Counted from the stretch's first letter, positions 12,001 to 24,239 are shown. The stretch is 30,031 nt of DNA from Purshia tridentata (GCA_003254885.1 QANT01003811.1:1-30031); one strand, 5' to 3'. The notes: generated by a model not told the origin, from the letters alone. Made by a program: numbers and translations.

Positions 12001-14160
12001 CAAAGTATGTGTCTTTCTTAAAAAAATTTCCCTTTAAAAATGAATAAAACGAATTACATACACTAGTGATTTTTTCCACCCACTAAATTGTAGTGACACT
12101 CAACAATTTCTTTAATAAATATTTTTTTTGTTACATTAGAGGAAATTGAATCTTAGACCTAGTCTAATTTTGACCTCATAATACTCATCCTCACCACTTA
12201 AGTTAGGGTAACCCAAGAACTTAAGAAGAGAAACAAAATACTTGATAAAATGTCTCATAAAGGTTGAGATATAGGCAATATTAATATTTAAGAATTTTTT
12301 TCCTTCAAGGAATGAAAGTTTTATCACCTTGCCTAGATGAAATAAATATCAATTCCTACCTACAAAACACACTATTATGGTCATTCTCATGATTTGCCAT
12401 AAAGCTTTTATATAAATAAATAAAAATTGCTTGAAAAGCAATTTATTTCCTTTCTTTATAAATTGAAACAAAAGCTTCATCATGGATGCCTTGCCAATTT
12501 GGTATGACATCTTAATAGCCTATAATTAATCGTATAATGTAAAAGCTAGCATGTGTTATAAGATTTCATCTTCCTTTTCTTTCTCTTCACTCTAAATAAA
12601 TTTAAAATACGCAAATCAATCATGAAATTAAGGAAAATTAAGAGAAATACAATAATAAATAAAGTGGTAATGAGAGGGATATTTCCTGTCATCCACTAAG
12701 AAGAAAGGAGAAAATATTTTATTGTTTTTGTTGGTGCATGATGTTGCATGGGTAGAAAGAAAACAGGCAAAAATGTACGCGATCCTAGAAGAATGCAAGT
12801 GGAAGGGCAAAATGGGAAACGGCAAAAGAATTGGAAACCCCACTAAGGCTGGTGACAACTGACAAGGCCAATTTCTCGCGTCTACCTTTATAAGCCAAGC
12901 CAGCCGCCCTGTCTGACCGCTTTCGTTTTCTGGAGACGCGGTCTCTCTCTCTCCCATATCTGTCCTTGCCAGACGCACGCGTGTGACCGACGCGCGATAG
13001 AGTCACTTTTACATGCATATCACTTAAATTTATTTAGTCAATTTTCATCACATATTAAAAATATAAACCATTGTTTAAAATGTAAAAATAACAACCCACT
13101 TGTTCTCTTTTCTTCCAATGTGATATATATGATTAAAATTAACGAAAATAATAAATAAAATTAATAAAATGGACTAAAGTAATACTTTTGAAAGTTAGTA
13201 GACTATTCATTTAAAAAATGAATTCATCAACTAAAGTGATACGCAAAGTAAATTGGAAAACTACTGTTAGAATTCTCTCTATATTGACATATATAAAACA
13301 AAAACAAAAAATTTAGAAATAAAAATGTTTTAAAGCTAATTAATTTATAAATTTATACGAAGCCAACTATTTATTTAGGCCCACCACATGATATATTATA
13401 ATAATCATAAACCTTTATTTTTTAGGCTTTACTTCAAATGGTAAATGTCCTGTTTTTCCACAATATGACATCGTACATAATTTGGCCAAATTAATATGCC
13501 ACGTTGTCAAAAGTCAATATGTTCTGTTGAGATTGACGGTTGTAATTGGATTACACAGGCAGTTGATACGTGGCGGACCTAGTTTGCTGGATAGCAAGTT
13601 GGGAAAAAGAGGGTCGGTCACATATGGCCCAGCCCACTACCTGAGTTTCATTTCAATAAGATTGGGGTGGGCGTGTGGCCCCACATCACCCTAAAGGTGA
13701 GTATAAGAAAAGACAATATCACATCTCATTTTTATTTTATTGAAGATTTTATCAAATTAATATATTATTTAACATAGGATTATGATACAGATTAATTTAT
13801 TGTACAGCTTTGCCCCCACCAATTTATGTATTAAACACATGGGTGTAAATTGGTTAATATGAGATCGTCATGAGCATGATAGCAAACACCATATTAGCAT
13901 AGCATAGTAGCCAAAGTCTTATATAAATTCTATTCTTGAAATTCAATTCAGCCACCACAGGTGAAGGTTAAGGATTTATAACGAAATTTGGACGAAATTT
14001 CACTTTTGAATCATTGTAACAAAATGTAAATTATAAAGATTTTTATTGAAAAAATTGAAATAACCATCAAACTACGAGAACCAAAATTTCAACATGGTGA
14101 AACTTTTCTAAATTCTTAAAATTTGTATATAATTTTCTTGAGTTCAACGATTCCACCATT
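12001..14160. other. Intergenic, with a GC-richer patch
   Basis: Mostly AT-rich. The stretch 12780-13015 is markedly GC-richer, with TTTATAAG near 12888 and a CT run near 12944, and could be a promoter of an unannotated transcript. No protein or RNA gene is recognised. 13480-13700 is another GC-richer patch with AGTCAA and GGCCCA words. Confidence 0.4.
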
Positions 14161-14172
14161 AAAAAAAAAAAG

Positions 14173-14257
14173 CCATAAGATTATAGGATTCGACAACTAA
14201 AATTGTTGGNAAAAAAAAAACCATAAGATTATAGGATTCGACAACTAAAATTGTTGG
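14173..14257. repeat. 37-bp exact repeat across a single N
   Basis: The same 37 bases (starting CCATAAGATTATAGG, ending AAAATTGTTGG) occur at 14173-14209 and 14221-14257, separated by N at 14210 and an A run. This looks like two overlapping contig ends joined without merging. Confidence 0.85.
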
Positions 14258-14667
14258 TCTAAAAGACAATCAGCCTTGTAATTTGAGCTAAAGGCCAAAA
14301 TTTAAATAAGGGCCAATCCAGTGCATCTGTAAAAATACAACAAGTAAATTGAATTGAAAACCAAAATAAATAGAGGTCAACCTAATGCATCTGGAAAAAA
14401 AAAATAAAAAATCAGTACATCTTTAAAAAAACCCAGTGTGTATATGAAATTAGTGCATTTGCACAATAACAGCCGGTGCATCTATAAAAAATCTAGAAAC
14501 TGTCATGGGTCGATGGAAATTTTGGTGAAATTCCTCTAAAGAACAAGCTAGCCCAACTTTGGTGGAGTGATGGATGAGAAGTCAGTAATGAAGGATCAAC
14601 CATAAATTTCTTGGTTCTTATATCATCTTCATTCTTAGTGTCAAAACCCATTAAATTTAAGGTAATA
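14258..14667. other. Intergenic with degenerate TGCATCT-A-rich motif copies
   Basis: Words close to GTGCATCT followed by an A run recur near 14318, 14384, 14412, 14448 and 14475. No coding sequence or RNA gene is recognised. Confidence 0.4.
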
Positions 14668-14672
14668 ACAAT

Positions 14673-15530
14673 TGTAAACACAAATTTCCTGTAAATATTT
14701 GTATTTTAATAAATATGAAGGTTACAATCTCTGTGTGTTTTCTTTACAAAAGAAGTCGTTTGATTCAGTCTCCAATTTTGTGTTGATCCAAGGGCGAGGA
14801 TCACTCGATCTTGAATCAAATGGTTGAATCTTCAATCTTTTTTGAACAATCAATATTTGAAAGTGAGATTTAATTGAGGGGGGTCAAGGCTTGTGCTTGA
14901 TCAATCTTTTACCATGAGATATGTCATGTGGTAATGATTCTTTGGCTTTGGTGGTGGCAAAATTGCCGAGTGTGTATTGTGCTTAACTGCTTATTGATTT
15001 TTATGAGCTTGATGAAGAACTCTTTGAGTCTTTGAGTGTTTGGGTGTTTGGGTGTTTTTCTTTTGGTTAGATAAGAAAGTTTATCTGATTTTGCCAAAAG
15101 TGTGAAGACCCCCTTTTATGAACCATGAGCATGTGTTTATAGGCAAGAGTGCGATTCTTAATTTTAGAATCCCCAATTTGAATCCCTTAATTTGTGGGAT
15201 TGAGCCATAATTGTGATTGATTTGGGGCTAATTGGCTTGATGTAATATTAATATAAATAAATTCCGATAGTTTGGAAATTGGCTAATTAATGCCCCTAAT
15301 TAACCAATTAATTACCAATTATCCTTCAATTTAACCATTGATTTGATTTAATTGATGGCCTTCTTAGATGTCGACGTGTGTCATATTTGGTAGTCTGTTT
15401 TGTATTGATGAATCATGTGTCACATGCACTTGTATAGAGCCCATGACTTGCACCGATCATCTTGGACTAGTCAAATTATGAAATTTGTAATTTTAATCAA
15501 TTTGATTTTATCAAAATTTTGGTGTCTACA
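14673..15530 (-). mobile_element. Solo LTR of a retrotransposon, 858 bp
   Basis: The segment starts TGTAAACAC and ends GTGTCTACA, so it has TG...CA ends and a short imperfect inverted repeat. It is flanked by the perfect 5-bp duplication ACAAT (14668-14672 and 15531-15535). On the minus strand it reads as a plant LTR from TGTAGACACC, with a TATA box in GCCTATAAACACATG about three-fifths of the way in and a T/A-rich terminal region. No primer-binding site, polypurine tract or gag-pol sequence lies next to it, so it is a solo LTR left by recombination between two LTRs. The family (perhaps Gypsy) is not certain. Confidence 0.85.
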
Positions 15531-15535
15531 ACAAT

Positions 15536-16253
15536 ATTCAAATCAGCGAGGATTTTGATTCTTTGTTTCACTGGTTGTGGTGACTAGCAAGTTGAAGAAG
15601 ATGGTGGGTTTGAGAACATGTTGAAGAAGATGAAAGGGAGGGGTTCAGCAAAAAAGAATATGAAAAAGGTTAAAGAACAATTTAACATAATTCATAAGAA
15701 TAGTCCGCTCTAACCCAATCTAACAAACGGAACCTACAATCTTTATAGTCTTTTTCTCTTCATTTGAATGTGGGCTGTTTTTAGAGAAATTTATTGTTAG
15801 TGAATTTCGTTGTTTCAGCCCAAAAGAAAAAGAAAAACAAAAAGCCCACAAGTAAAGCAACAAACATTTTATCCGTAAACGGCAACAAAACAGAGCATTC
15901 CACTCCCAGTAGAAAACTTGTCTTTAGAGGAGTCGGTTTGTTTACCCTCAATCCAATCAAAACCCTCTCTCTCTCTCTCTCTCTTTTCTCAGAAGATACC
16001 CATTTGTTCTTCCCCGGCAATTCGCTCCCGGGGGCTTTTTCCATGAAACCCTATAACCCAATACCCAAGAAACCTTTTCCGTCACTTTCCCGAGAAATTC
16101 CAAGAACCGTCCGTACCCAGTTATCGCTCGGAGGAGGAGTAGTTTGATTGTAGGTTGCGGATATTTATAAACCCGAGCTAGGGTTTTGTGATTGAGGGAG
16201 ATTTCTGAAGCGTTTGGGTTTTGTTTTGAGGGCTGAAATTAGGGTTTGTAGCA
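15536..16253 (+). promoter_or_regulatory. Promoter and 5' leader of the RRM gene, with CT run and telo-box motifs
   Basis: A CT microsatellite lies at about 15964-15983. AAACCCTATAACCC at about 16046, CTAGGGTTTTG at about 16180 and TTAGGGTTTG at about 16239 are telo-box (AAACCCTA) words on either strand, common near the start of plant translation and RNA-metabolism genes. The open frame across 15794-16147 spans the CT run and is treated as leader or chance. Confidence 0.5.
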
Positions 16254-19200
16254 ATGGGCAGCGTGGATCGAGCCGATGATCGGACCTTTAGGGTTAATTT
16301 AACGGGCGATTCAGTTGTCAAGTTGAGAGAGAGTGTGAGGGAGAAGCTTAAGGAGTTCATGGGGGATTACACCGATGACACGCTTGTGGTACAGACTCTC
16401 TCATTTGGCTTAAGTCTCTTTGCGCGTTGTTCTGAAATTTACGCTGATTTTTGGGCTGTTATTCAGTGCTTTGATTGGGGTTTGGTTTTCTATTTTTATT
16501 TCGGTGATTGGATATTGTTTCTAGTGGGTATTTGCCGGGTTTCGATTGATGTGGACGGTAAATTTTGGCACCATGAACTGTTTTAATGAACTGTGGGTAG
16601 GTTAAGCCTTCTTACATGTGCTGGCAATGTTGCCATTGGATTTAATGTTGGTGGTAGAGGTTGGAGATGATAACTCATAAGCATTGCGGAACTCTTGAAA
16701 ATTATTGTCATTTAAGTCACTACCCATAATTTTAAAGACATCCTATTTGTTGGAAATGAGCATGTAGAGTATGGTTGCGTTTCTCTTGCTTCCTTTTAGG
16801 TACCTCTGAGATGCACCAAGAATTCTTGGGGGTTTTTTGTTCACAGAATTAATGGCCATTGTTCAAAATGTGAGCAGTAAAGACTAAGGTGCAAGATGTG
16901 TGCTAAATATTCATAGGTTTCGGTCTGAAATTCTTTAAGGTGATTGTGTGGGCAGCTCTCGGAAAATTTCTTATGCCCTTTTTCTCTCTCATGTGCTGAT
17001 TTTCTCTTTAAGGAGCATTGAGGAAATATAATGTAATGTTCTTGATGGCTGATGTATTTGAATAATTCTTTGGTGGACTACTGGCAACTGCTCAACACAC
17101 GAAAGGGGGGTGAGGGTTCGTAGCGGGGTTTCCCTTATGGCCATGCCAACTACTGCAAGGCCCCGGAGTTTTATATATGAAAAGTATAGGCTTTAAGCTC
17201 ATATGGGTTTACTTGGGGTTAAGCTAGGAAGCATTAGGCTTTAAGCTAATTGTTGTTACTTTAAGCTAGGAAGCATCAATCATGAGCATGCCTTTGGAGG
17301 TGGTGCGTCCAACACAGTGTTAGGCATGACACATAGAACACATTGCTTATAAGGTTCCCTTAGTAGAAAATTTAACATATAATATTAGAAAATGTTGCTA
17401 ATTCTTGGACCACTGATATCGGTTTTCAAATTTTATTATTTTCTAAAAGTGTGGTCTTGATTGTACTTTAGAAAGGTGACAAGGCCACAAAAGTAAAAAT
17501 AAAGGTAGTTGCCTCTTACAGGATCATGAAGTTGTTTGAATAGATAGTACTTGGTTTTTTTCATCCTATACCCAAAAAATGTTTTCTGCTATATACCTCA
17601 TTTTCATTGATGTTCTGGTTGTTTTTGTCTTTCTCTATTGTGCTTGGGTGGGTTTGTTTTTGTTTTAGGTATTTTTTATTTGAGTAGTGAGTTTTAAAGT
17701 TTAAACATATGCTGTTATAGTTATGTACTTTGTGTCTTTCGTGTACCGATGTTTTCTCTATTAATGTGTACCAAGTTATTTTCTCATTTATTATCTCGCA
17801 CCTATTCTAGTAATAGATTTAACTTTTTATAACTTCTATATATGGTGCATTGGCCAGTTACATGGGTGTTATGTGGTTTTATCCTTTTCTTCACTTGCGG
17901 TTCACTAGGTGCTACCATGTACTATATGTGGTCATTTGCTTGCTGTGCTTAATTTGCTACATTTGGACATGGATGAATGGTAGGAGATTTGAAGCAGTGG
18001 AGTGTCATATTTTAGAGATGAAACATTCTTTTTGAGGACGTTTTTCTTTTGGTTGACTAGTCGTCTTTCCTCCTGTTGTCTTTTCTTTATGTTTTCAAGG
18101 CTCTTTTAAACTTGTTTACCAATTTGTTCTTCAAATAAAATTTACGTACAGAATAAATTTATGGCACTTGAACTCTAGCTCACTTTTCTAATCTTCATTG
18201 CAGGAATATGTAATTGTCCTTTTAAGGAATGGAAGGGGAAAAGAAGAAGCAAAGAATGAGTTAAATGTATTTTTGGGGGATGACAGCGATTCTTTTGTTT
18301 CTTGGTAATTTGATTATCTTTCCTCCTTTATGAGAAAAGTTGAGTTAATAGATAATGCATGTTTAGCATTTCTACTTAGCTTTGTGACCTGGTCACATGT
18401 CTTCTCGGCTAAATAATTAATTATTTGTTTAATAAATTTATTCTTGACAGGTTGTGGGATCATCTGGCTTCAAATTTGGATTTGCATGTACAACCCCAGG
18501 ATTTGCATTTAGAAGATGTGAGTAAAAGTAAAAGCATATCTGGGGACCAACCTGGAAAAAACGATGCTCATCATTTGGGTTCTGAGCCAGAAAGAGAGAA
18601 GTCTAGTAAATTATCTAGAAGCCGGCACAATAGGGAGTGGAAAGGACTAGCAAGGGAGGCTGCTGAACCCCCACCTTTTCGAAGCTCTGAGATTGTAAAT
18701 ATTCATGTAGAGGAAAAAAGTCGTGACAAAGTCGGTCGTGCAAGGTCTCCTTTGCCTCGGCCTGCAGCTCAGAGGAAAAGGATTCGGCCAGATGAGCGGC
18801 ATAATACAAAGGTTGGTATTTTAAAATTTTCTAGTATGTAATTGACTCTAATCATTTGATATGGGAGCTTGCATCAGTTCGTGTTTGGTGACATTTTATT
18901 CTTGTTATAATTATCTGTTCTTCAGTTTTATTAAATAGTCATAAATAATTAATATATGCAATGTGTGTTGGAGACTGCTCATTTTCAGTATTTGACTCTC
19001 TTTTTTTTTTTTTTGGTTTGTTTTTTCAGTATTGGNTTTTTTGGTTTGTTCTTTCAGTATTGGATCTGTCTTGTTTTTCAGTATTGGAATTGTCTTGTTT
19101 TTAAGTTTTGAAATTGTCTTGTTTTCAGTTTTGGAATTGTCTTGCTTTTCAGTGTCAAAACTGTGTTGTGTTTCAGCATTGGAACCGTCTTGTTTTTCAG

Positions 19201-22001
19201 TATTGGAACTGTCTTTCTTTTCAGTATTGGAACTGTCTTGCTTTTCAGTGTTGGAACTGTCATTTTTACATGAATCACATCTGCAGATTGGAAATATTTG
19301 TTTTAGTTGTTTTGTTTATTATTCTTTGATTCGTCAGTGCTCCATTCTTGACTATGTTTTATGTGGAAACTGAAATAGCATAAAATTTTTTTCCCTTCAT
19401 TTTCTTTTTAGAATATCTTGTGGTTGATATCATGCATTAATTTGCATGTGCTTGCATGGGTGTTAATATACTGGCTTTTAATATATTAATGGTTTTCAAT
19501 GTGTATACTGGTTTTTATTAACTTTCCTTGGTTTTGCCCTCCCCCTCATTCCCTCATTGGTGAAAAAGAGGATTTTATGTGTATTTAAGCAAGATGATGT
19601 TGTAGACTAGACTAATTCTTCCCACAAAGTTTTCTTTGGTATAGAAAGTATGCACTTTGATTATTATTTTCCAATTTTCTGAGTTGATATTCAATATCTT
19701 CACAGAGGGAACCAGTTTCTCAAGCAAATATTGATGCCCCACGACGGCTGCTTCAATTTGCTGTGCGTGATGCGCTGACAACCTCAAGACAATCCAATTC
19801 AGCAATGGAGCCTTCATTGAAGCGCCTCCGTTCTGTGGTTTCTACACCCACTGTTGATTCAACATTTGTTGATCGTCCCCGACGGATTCAGTCTGTTGCC
19901 AGAGTGCCAAATCCCATGGCAACTGTAATGAAAGCTGTGGCAGAAGCTGCTGAAGATGTGACAAGAGTTAAAACTTCAGGAAGTGTGTTTGACCGGCTTG
20001 GTCGTGGTATGGATGTTTCAGAGACCAGTGGGGCACTCACTTCATTTAGAGAAGCTGCTACTGAGGATGTTGAATATGAAGATGTCCAAATACGTGAGCA
20101 AACCCTATCAACATATCTACAAAGTGAACACAGTGGGCAGTATGTAGGAAATACTATGTTAGAAAGTGATACTGGTTTGGTTTCTGATTCCGTATCAGAC
20201 AATGAAGGTTTTGATGATGTCAATGTCATGGGTCATAGAGTTACTGATGTTTCACAAACTGGGACATCTGGTGGAAACAGGGGTGAGAATTCACTGAAGG
20301 TGCAGTACAGTGTAGCTAAGAATGCTGACAATGTTATGCGGACATCAAGGAATAAAGATCATAGTCAACCTACGGCAGCTGCAAATTCTTCACATAAGAT
20401 TGTGAACATATCTGTGAATGTCAATACTTGGAAACCACCCCATTATCAGGAGCCAAGAGAAGTTGCTGAACTGGATGATTGGAAATCTGTACAGGATGAT
20501 GAGGCAGCAGTTCCCAAATCTGATTTGCGTGTGATGACGGAGAATGGCAACCCTGTCGCAGGTGGTAATGGAAATGTAAGATGAACACACACGCCTTACA
20601 TGTATCTTTATCTTCACTTTCTCAATTTTTCTTTATACTCAGTTACTTGCACAATGATAACAGGCAAATCCTGCTGCAGACTCCCAGAAGTTGCTTTCAT
20701 CTTCCACTGGTGAGTCTTGGAACTCATAAAAATGTCAACTCTTGTTTTTCTTGCATGTTAATATCATTTGAAGTGGAGATGCTAGTTTTCCTCCTCAATT
20801 TAGGGGAGTTGATCTCTTTTTATTAGATCCTCAAATGATTGGTTCATTGGATCTTCCTTGATTTCAGCAATATATAACTATGTATATAATTTATTGTTTT
20901 TACAATATTGTGCAGGTCAATATGCTGCTGGTCGTCCTTTGGAGGATGCAGATTCTCGAACAATATTTGTTAGCAATGTAATAGCTCATCTTTTTGCTCT
21001 TCTAGGTTTCACAGTTTGCCTTGGTTCTCTAAGTTCTTACTTTTGTTATATTTTTAACAAATTCACAGGTCCACTTTGCTGCTACAAAAGATAGTCTGTC
21101 TCGACATTTCAACAAGTTTGGGGAAGTGCTAAAAGTGGTGATACTTACTGATGCAGCAACTGGGCAGCCTAAAGGGTAAGATGTGTCGTCTCATTATTCT
21201 ACTTACCTTTCGCAGCTCCAAGGCATAATTTTTCCTTTTATTTGGGGACAATACATATTCATCAGTTACTCTTTTCTGTATATCGGTACTTGAGCAGGTC
21301 AGCTTACGTAGAGTTCACACGGAAGGAGGCGGCAGACAATGCACTATCTCTAGATGGTACCTCCTTTATGTCACGGATCCTTAAGGTAATCATGCAGAAA
21401 ATATATCTCATAATTTACTAAAAGTGATAATCTGTTTGCTATTGTGAGCTCTTGGGTGAATGGACATATCTAGTTTGTATATTGACTTAACATATTTGTT
21501 CTGCAAGCCAAACTTTTGCAACACGGATTTGTCTTCAATGTCCATTGCATTTTGGCTTCACCGATCAAGTATTAGACTAGGTCAACTATGATGTGGAATC
21601 CATAATTTTTTTTTTTCTTGGTGGTGGTGGTTGGGGGTTATGGTGCGTTTAAAATGTAGTTACTTGTAGGACAATCCTTACAATCATTATCCCATCGGCA
21701 GGTTGTAAAGAGGAGTGCTGCACATCAAGAAGTTGCTCCTGTCATGACCTGGCCACGGATTGCCCGTGGTTCTCCATTTGCCACTGCTAGGTTTGCTAGG
21801 TCTCCTTACCCAAGAGGCATGCCTGGTGCGTTTAGGCCTCGCCCCCTAATCAAACCTGGAGCCAGGAGCTTGCAGTGGAAGCGGGATACTCAGGCCAGTC
21901 CAGGTGACAGTGGTGCTTCAGTCTCTGGCAATTTTGTTTCCTCACCAACAGCTCGTAGTCTCACTTATGTTCGAACAGAACCCAAGCCAGAGGGCAACTA
22001 G
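16254..22001 (+). CDS. PWI/Nab2-like and RRM domain RNA-binding protein, nine exons, 689 aa
   Basis: Exons: 16254-16388, 18204-18304, 18451-18811, 19706-20575, 20664-20709, 20916-20977, 21069-21175, 21298-21385, 21702-22001. All have GT-AG borders and the frame holds throughout (2070 nt). Residues ~10-95 form a helical region (LRESVREKLKEFMGDY ... FVSWLWDHLASNL) like the PWI-type N-terminus of Nab2/ZC3H14 poly(A)-RNA factors. Residues ~100-500 are hydrophilic, probably disordered. Residues ~519-596 are one RRM: RNP2-like IFVSNV and RNP1-like KGSAYVEF, resembling the RRM of PABPN1-type proteins. The C-terminus is Arg/Pro-rich (RFARSPYPRGMPGAFRPRP). A nuclear mRNA-processing or poly(A)-binding role is inferred; no target is known to me. 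I recall Arabidopsis AT3G12640 as a similar RRM protein. Intron 1 is 1.8 kb; intron 3 holds a minisatellite and an N. Confidence 0.9.
19009..19264. repeat. ~24-bp minisatellite in intron 3 of the RRM gene, with an N
   Basis: About nine imperfect units of the form TTTTCAGTATTGGAACTGTC plus TTGC follow one another. The last three are nearly identical. N at 19036 separates two almost identical 27-bp stretches (19009-19035 and 19037-19063). Because the unit is close to 24 bp, the frame stays open as an FSVLELSC repeat, but this lies inside an intron. Each unit contains a pyrimidine run plus CAG. Confidence 0.85.
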
Positions 22002-23264
22002 TAAAGAAATGTTACCTTCTACAAAATGCCTGACTTGAAATTGCACCACTTGTATGCTCAACGTCGTTTGAAATGCAACAAATTGGAGTTTATTCTTTTT
22101 GTATATGGTGGAGAACATTTGCAAGGAGGTCTAAGGAGGTGATAGGGAGGCTTAGGTACTCACAATTTTTTTTGGGTATAATTCTTTTGAGTTTGAGAGA
22201 AAAGGGGGTTTGGTTGTTCCGGCATGGGAGAAAGTGAGTGCTCGGGTAACCTTCCGGAGATATGCTTTTTGGATTAAATTTGTGTATAGGGAGGACGGAT
22301 AAATGGTTTCTTTTTGAAGGATCATATCTTTTAATTTGTTTTGTAAGTCTTATAATTCTATAAACACCAAAAAAAAAAAAATTGATAAAATCAAAAAAAC
22401 AGAGATAAGTTGCTTCCTATGTGCATCAGCAAGGTTCTTAGTATTCATTATTTGCTTACATTATATATTTGATTTAGTAATTTCTGTGATATCTGGTAGT
22501 GTAGTAGTTTCGAACTTTTTGACTCATTGAAGTATGCTATTGATTCCTGATGGTGCCAACAATTTCAGCGAAAGATAATCACCGCAGAGAGATAAGTGAG
22601 GTTTGGTGCTGTAATACTAGTTCAAGGCCTTTTTTTTTTTTTTTNTTTTTTTTATAGTAATAGGGGCCCTGGAAATCCCATGATTGGTGGTTCCCCTATT
22701 TGAAAAACATTGATTTATTGGACATTTAAAGAGTTCACCTTTCAGACCCCCAAAAATTCCTTTTTATTTTTTATCTTGGTTTGAAATTTGAAAAGAAAGT
22801 TCCTTCCATTATCTGAAAATACATAATACATCATTTTAGATTCTGCTGATTGTGATATCCAACAGCTCTCCTCATTCTTACAGCAGAAAGCATAAGTATG
22901 CGCCATTATTAGCAGGTGCAGAGACAATGTTAACACCATATGTTTTTCCTGTTACAATGGCACCAACCTTTCAAATTAACTTTCTGCATGCTAAAATAAA
23001 GAGTTGCCTGGGCATATCTTCAGGAGTGCTTTTGTTAGAAGTGCATAGATTTTTTTACTGAAAATTAAAGTGCTTCATGTAATATATATGGAAGTGCTTC
23101 CAAGGGAAGTAACTACCGACCGGTTGTTCTGTCAGCTCTCTTAAGTACCAAATACTCCATAACTAATAATCTGATTACTTTAGTAAACCAACCATACGAC
23201 AATCCAACAACATAATCACCAATCAAAATTCATGAAAACAATCTTATTAATCATTAACTAAACC
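22002..23264. other. Convergent 3' region between the RRM gene and the membrane-protein gene
   Basis: Holds the 3' UTR of the RRM gene on the left and of the minus-strand gene on the right. A poly-T tract at 22630-22653 contains an N (22645). AATAAG read on the minus strand near 23243 could be a polyadenylation signal of the right-hand gene. No other gene is seen. Confidence 0.5.
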
Positions 23265-24239
23265 TCATCTTGTAAGCATTGTGATCAAAACTCCAACTGA
23301 CAAACCAGCAATACACAAGAAAGAAACCCCACGTACCCGAACAAAGAAGAGATTCAAATTCTTAGCAACCTGAAGAGTGAGAGTCAAAATCTGCAGCCTA
23401 CCTTGCAGTTCCATCTTCGTAAAGAAGTGTATGGGCTTCAAAGACTGCCTCAACATGAATGCTAATGAGAACGGTAACCCAAATGCCAGAAAGCTCTGAA
23501 TTGAGACCTCCGGAATTGGCGAAGACCGAGTGATGTATGAAATCCAAGCTCCAAAGCCGAGTTGGACCAAACCCAGAAGAGCCAATGTCCTGCTCAGACT
23601 GTACATGTTCTTCGCCATGCCTTCGAGAACTGCTCTTGTCTCATTGGCCAGAGCAGAGAGGTCACGCTCCACAGTCGGTCCTTCAATTTCTTGGTGCTTG
23701 AATACAGGGTTTTGGCTGGGGTATTCACTAGGCTTTTGGGGTTTCTCAGATTCTGATGATGATGAGGAACCAGAGGTTGAAAGAAATCTGGGTTTATTAT
23801 CTGATAACCATTTCAGCCTAGGATTGTACAAATTTGTACTGAAACTTGAACATGATCGTGTAAAACCAAGATTGAAATTATTGGGTTCACGATCAAGAAC
23901 CCTTTGGTGAAGGCTTTTGAATTGTGTACTGGAAATTGAATGTGACCCAAAGAAATCGAGGTTGGGGTTTATGGGTTTTCGAATTGGTGCTGATTCGTAG
24001 TCTTTGACAATGGTGGTGGGGGTTGATGAAGATGATAAAGGGTTTGGGCGATCGAATTCAGGGTTTGAGAGTGTTTGTGGGAAAGTGGAATTATAGAAGT
24101 GGGCGAAGGGTTTAGGGGTTTTAGGATTTTGGAGCTTTTGAGTAGTGAGGTAGGTGGAGGAGGATAAGGACAATGATGAAGAAGAATGAAAGGGTCTTAC
24201 AAGCTTGGAGCTGAGCCTGCGTGAGATCAGGGCGGCCAT
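23265..24239 (-). CDS. Organelle-targeted membrane protein of unknown function, 324 aa
   Basis: A single-exon frame. The start is placed at 24239 ([20 protein letters not shown]), although the frame is open 35 codons further. From that Met the N-terminus is rich in Arg, Ser and Leu and lacks acidic residues, as in mitochondrial presequences. Residues ~20-190 are Ser/Pro-rich and low in complexity. A conserved-looking C-terminal half begins at [18 protein letters not shown]. It has three probable membrane segments at ~219-237 ([16 protein letters not shown]), ~246-263 ([15 protein letters not shown]) and ~303-321 ([19 protein letters not shown]). I recognise no named domain. The gene is convergent with the RRM gene. 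A TGGGCC site II word and a CT-rich leader lie upstream, which suits a nuclear gene for an organelle protein. Function unknown. Confidence 0.82.
   Translation of the reverse strand: MAALISRRLSSKLVRPFHSSSSLSLSSSTYLTTQKLQNPKTPKPFAHFYNSTFPQTLSNPEFDRPNPLSSSSTPTTIVKDYESAPIRKPINPNLDFFGSHSISSTQFKSLHQRVLDREPNNFNLGFTRSCSSFSTNLYNPRLKWLSDNKPRFLSTSGSSSSSESEKPQKPSEYPSQNPVFKHQEIEGPTVERDLSALANETRAVLEGMAKNMYSLSRTLALLGLVQLGFGAWISYITRSSPIPEVSIQSFLAFGLPFSLAFMLRQSLKPIHFFTKMELQGRLQILTLTLQVAKNLNLFFVRVRGVSFLCIAGLSVGVLITMLTR

Noticed and set aside
12628..13018. Two overlapping minus-strand open frames
   Set aside because: Different phases, no recognisable similarity, in a GC-richer patch that could be promoter-like.
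15794..16147. 117-codon open frame upstream of the RRM start
   Set aside because: Spans a CT microsatellite and telo-box words; it is better explained as promoter and leader.
19032..19373. Open frame with FSVLELSC repeats
   Set aside because: Lies inside intron 3 and crosses an N. The exon 3 to exon 4 junction restores the RRM gene frame without it.
23530..23910. 126-codon plus-strand open frame
   Set aside because: Antisense shadow of the membrane-protein gene.
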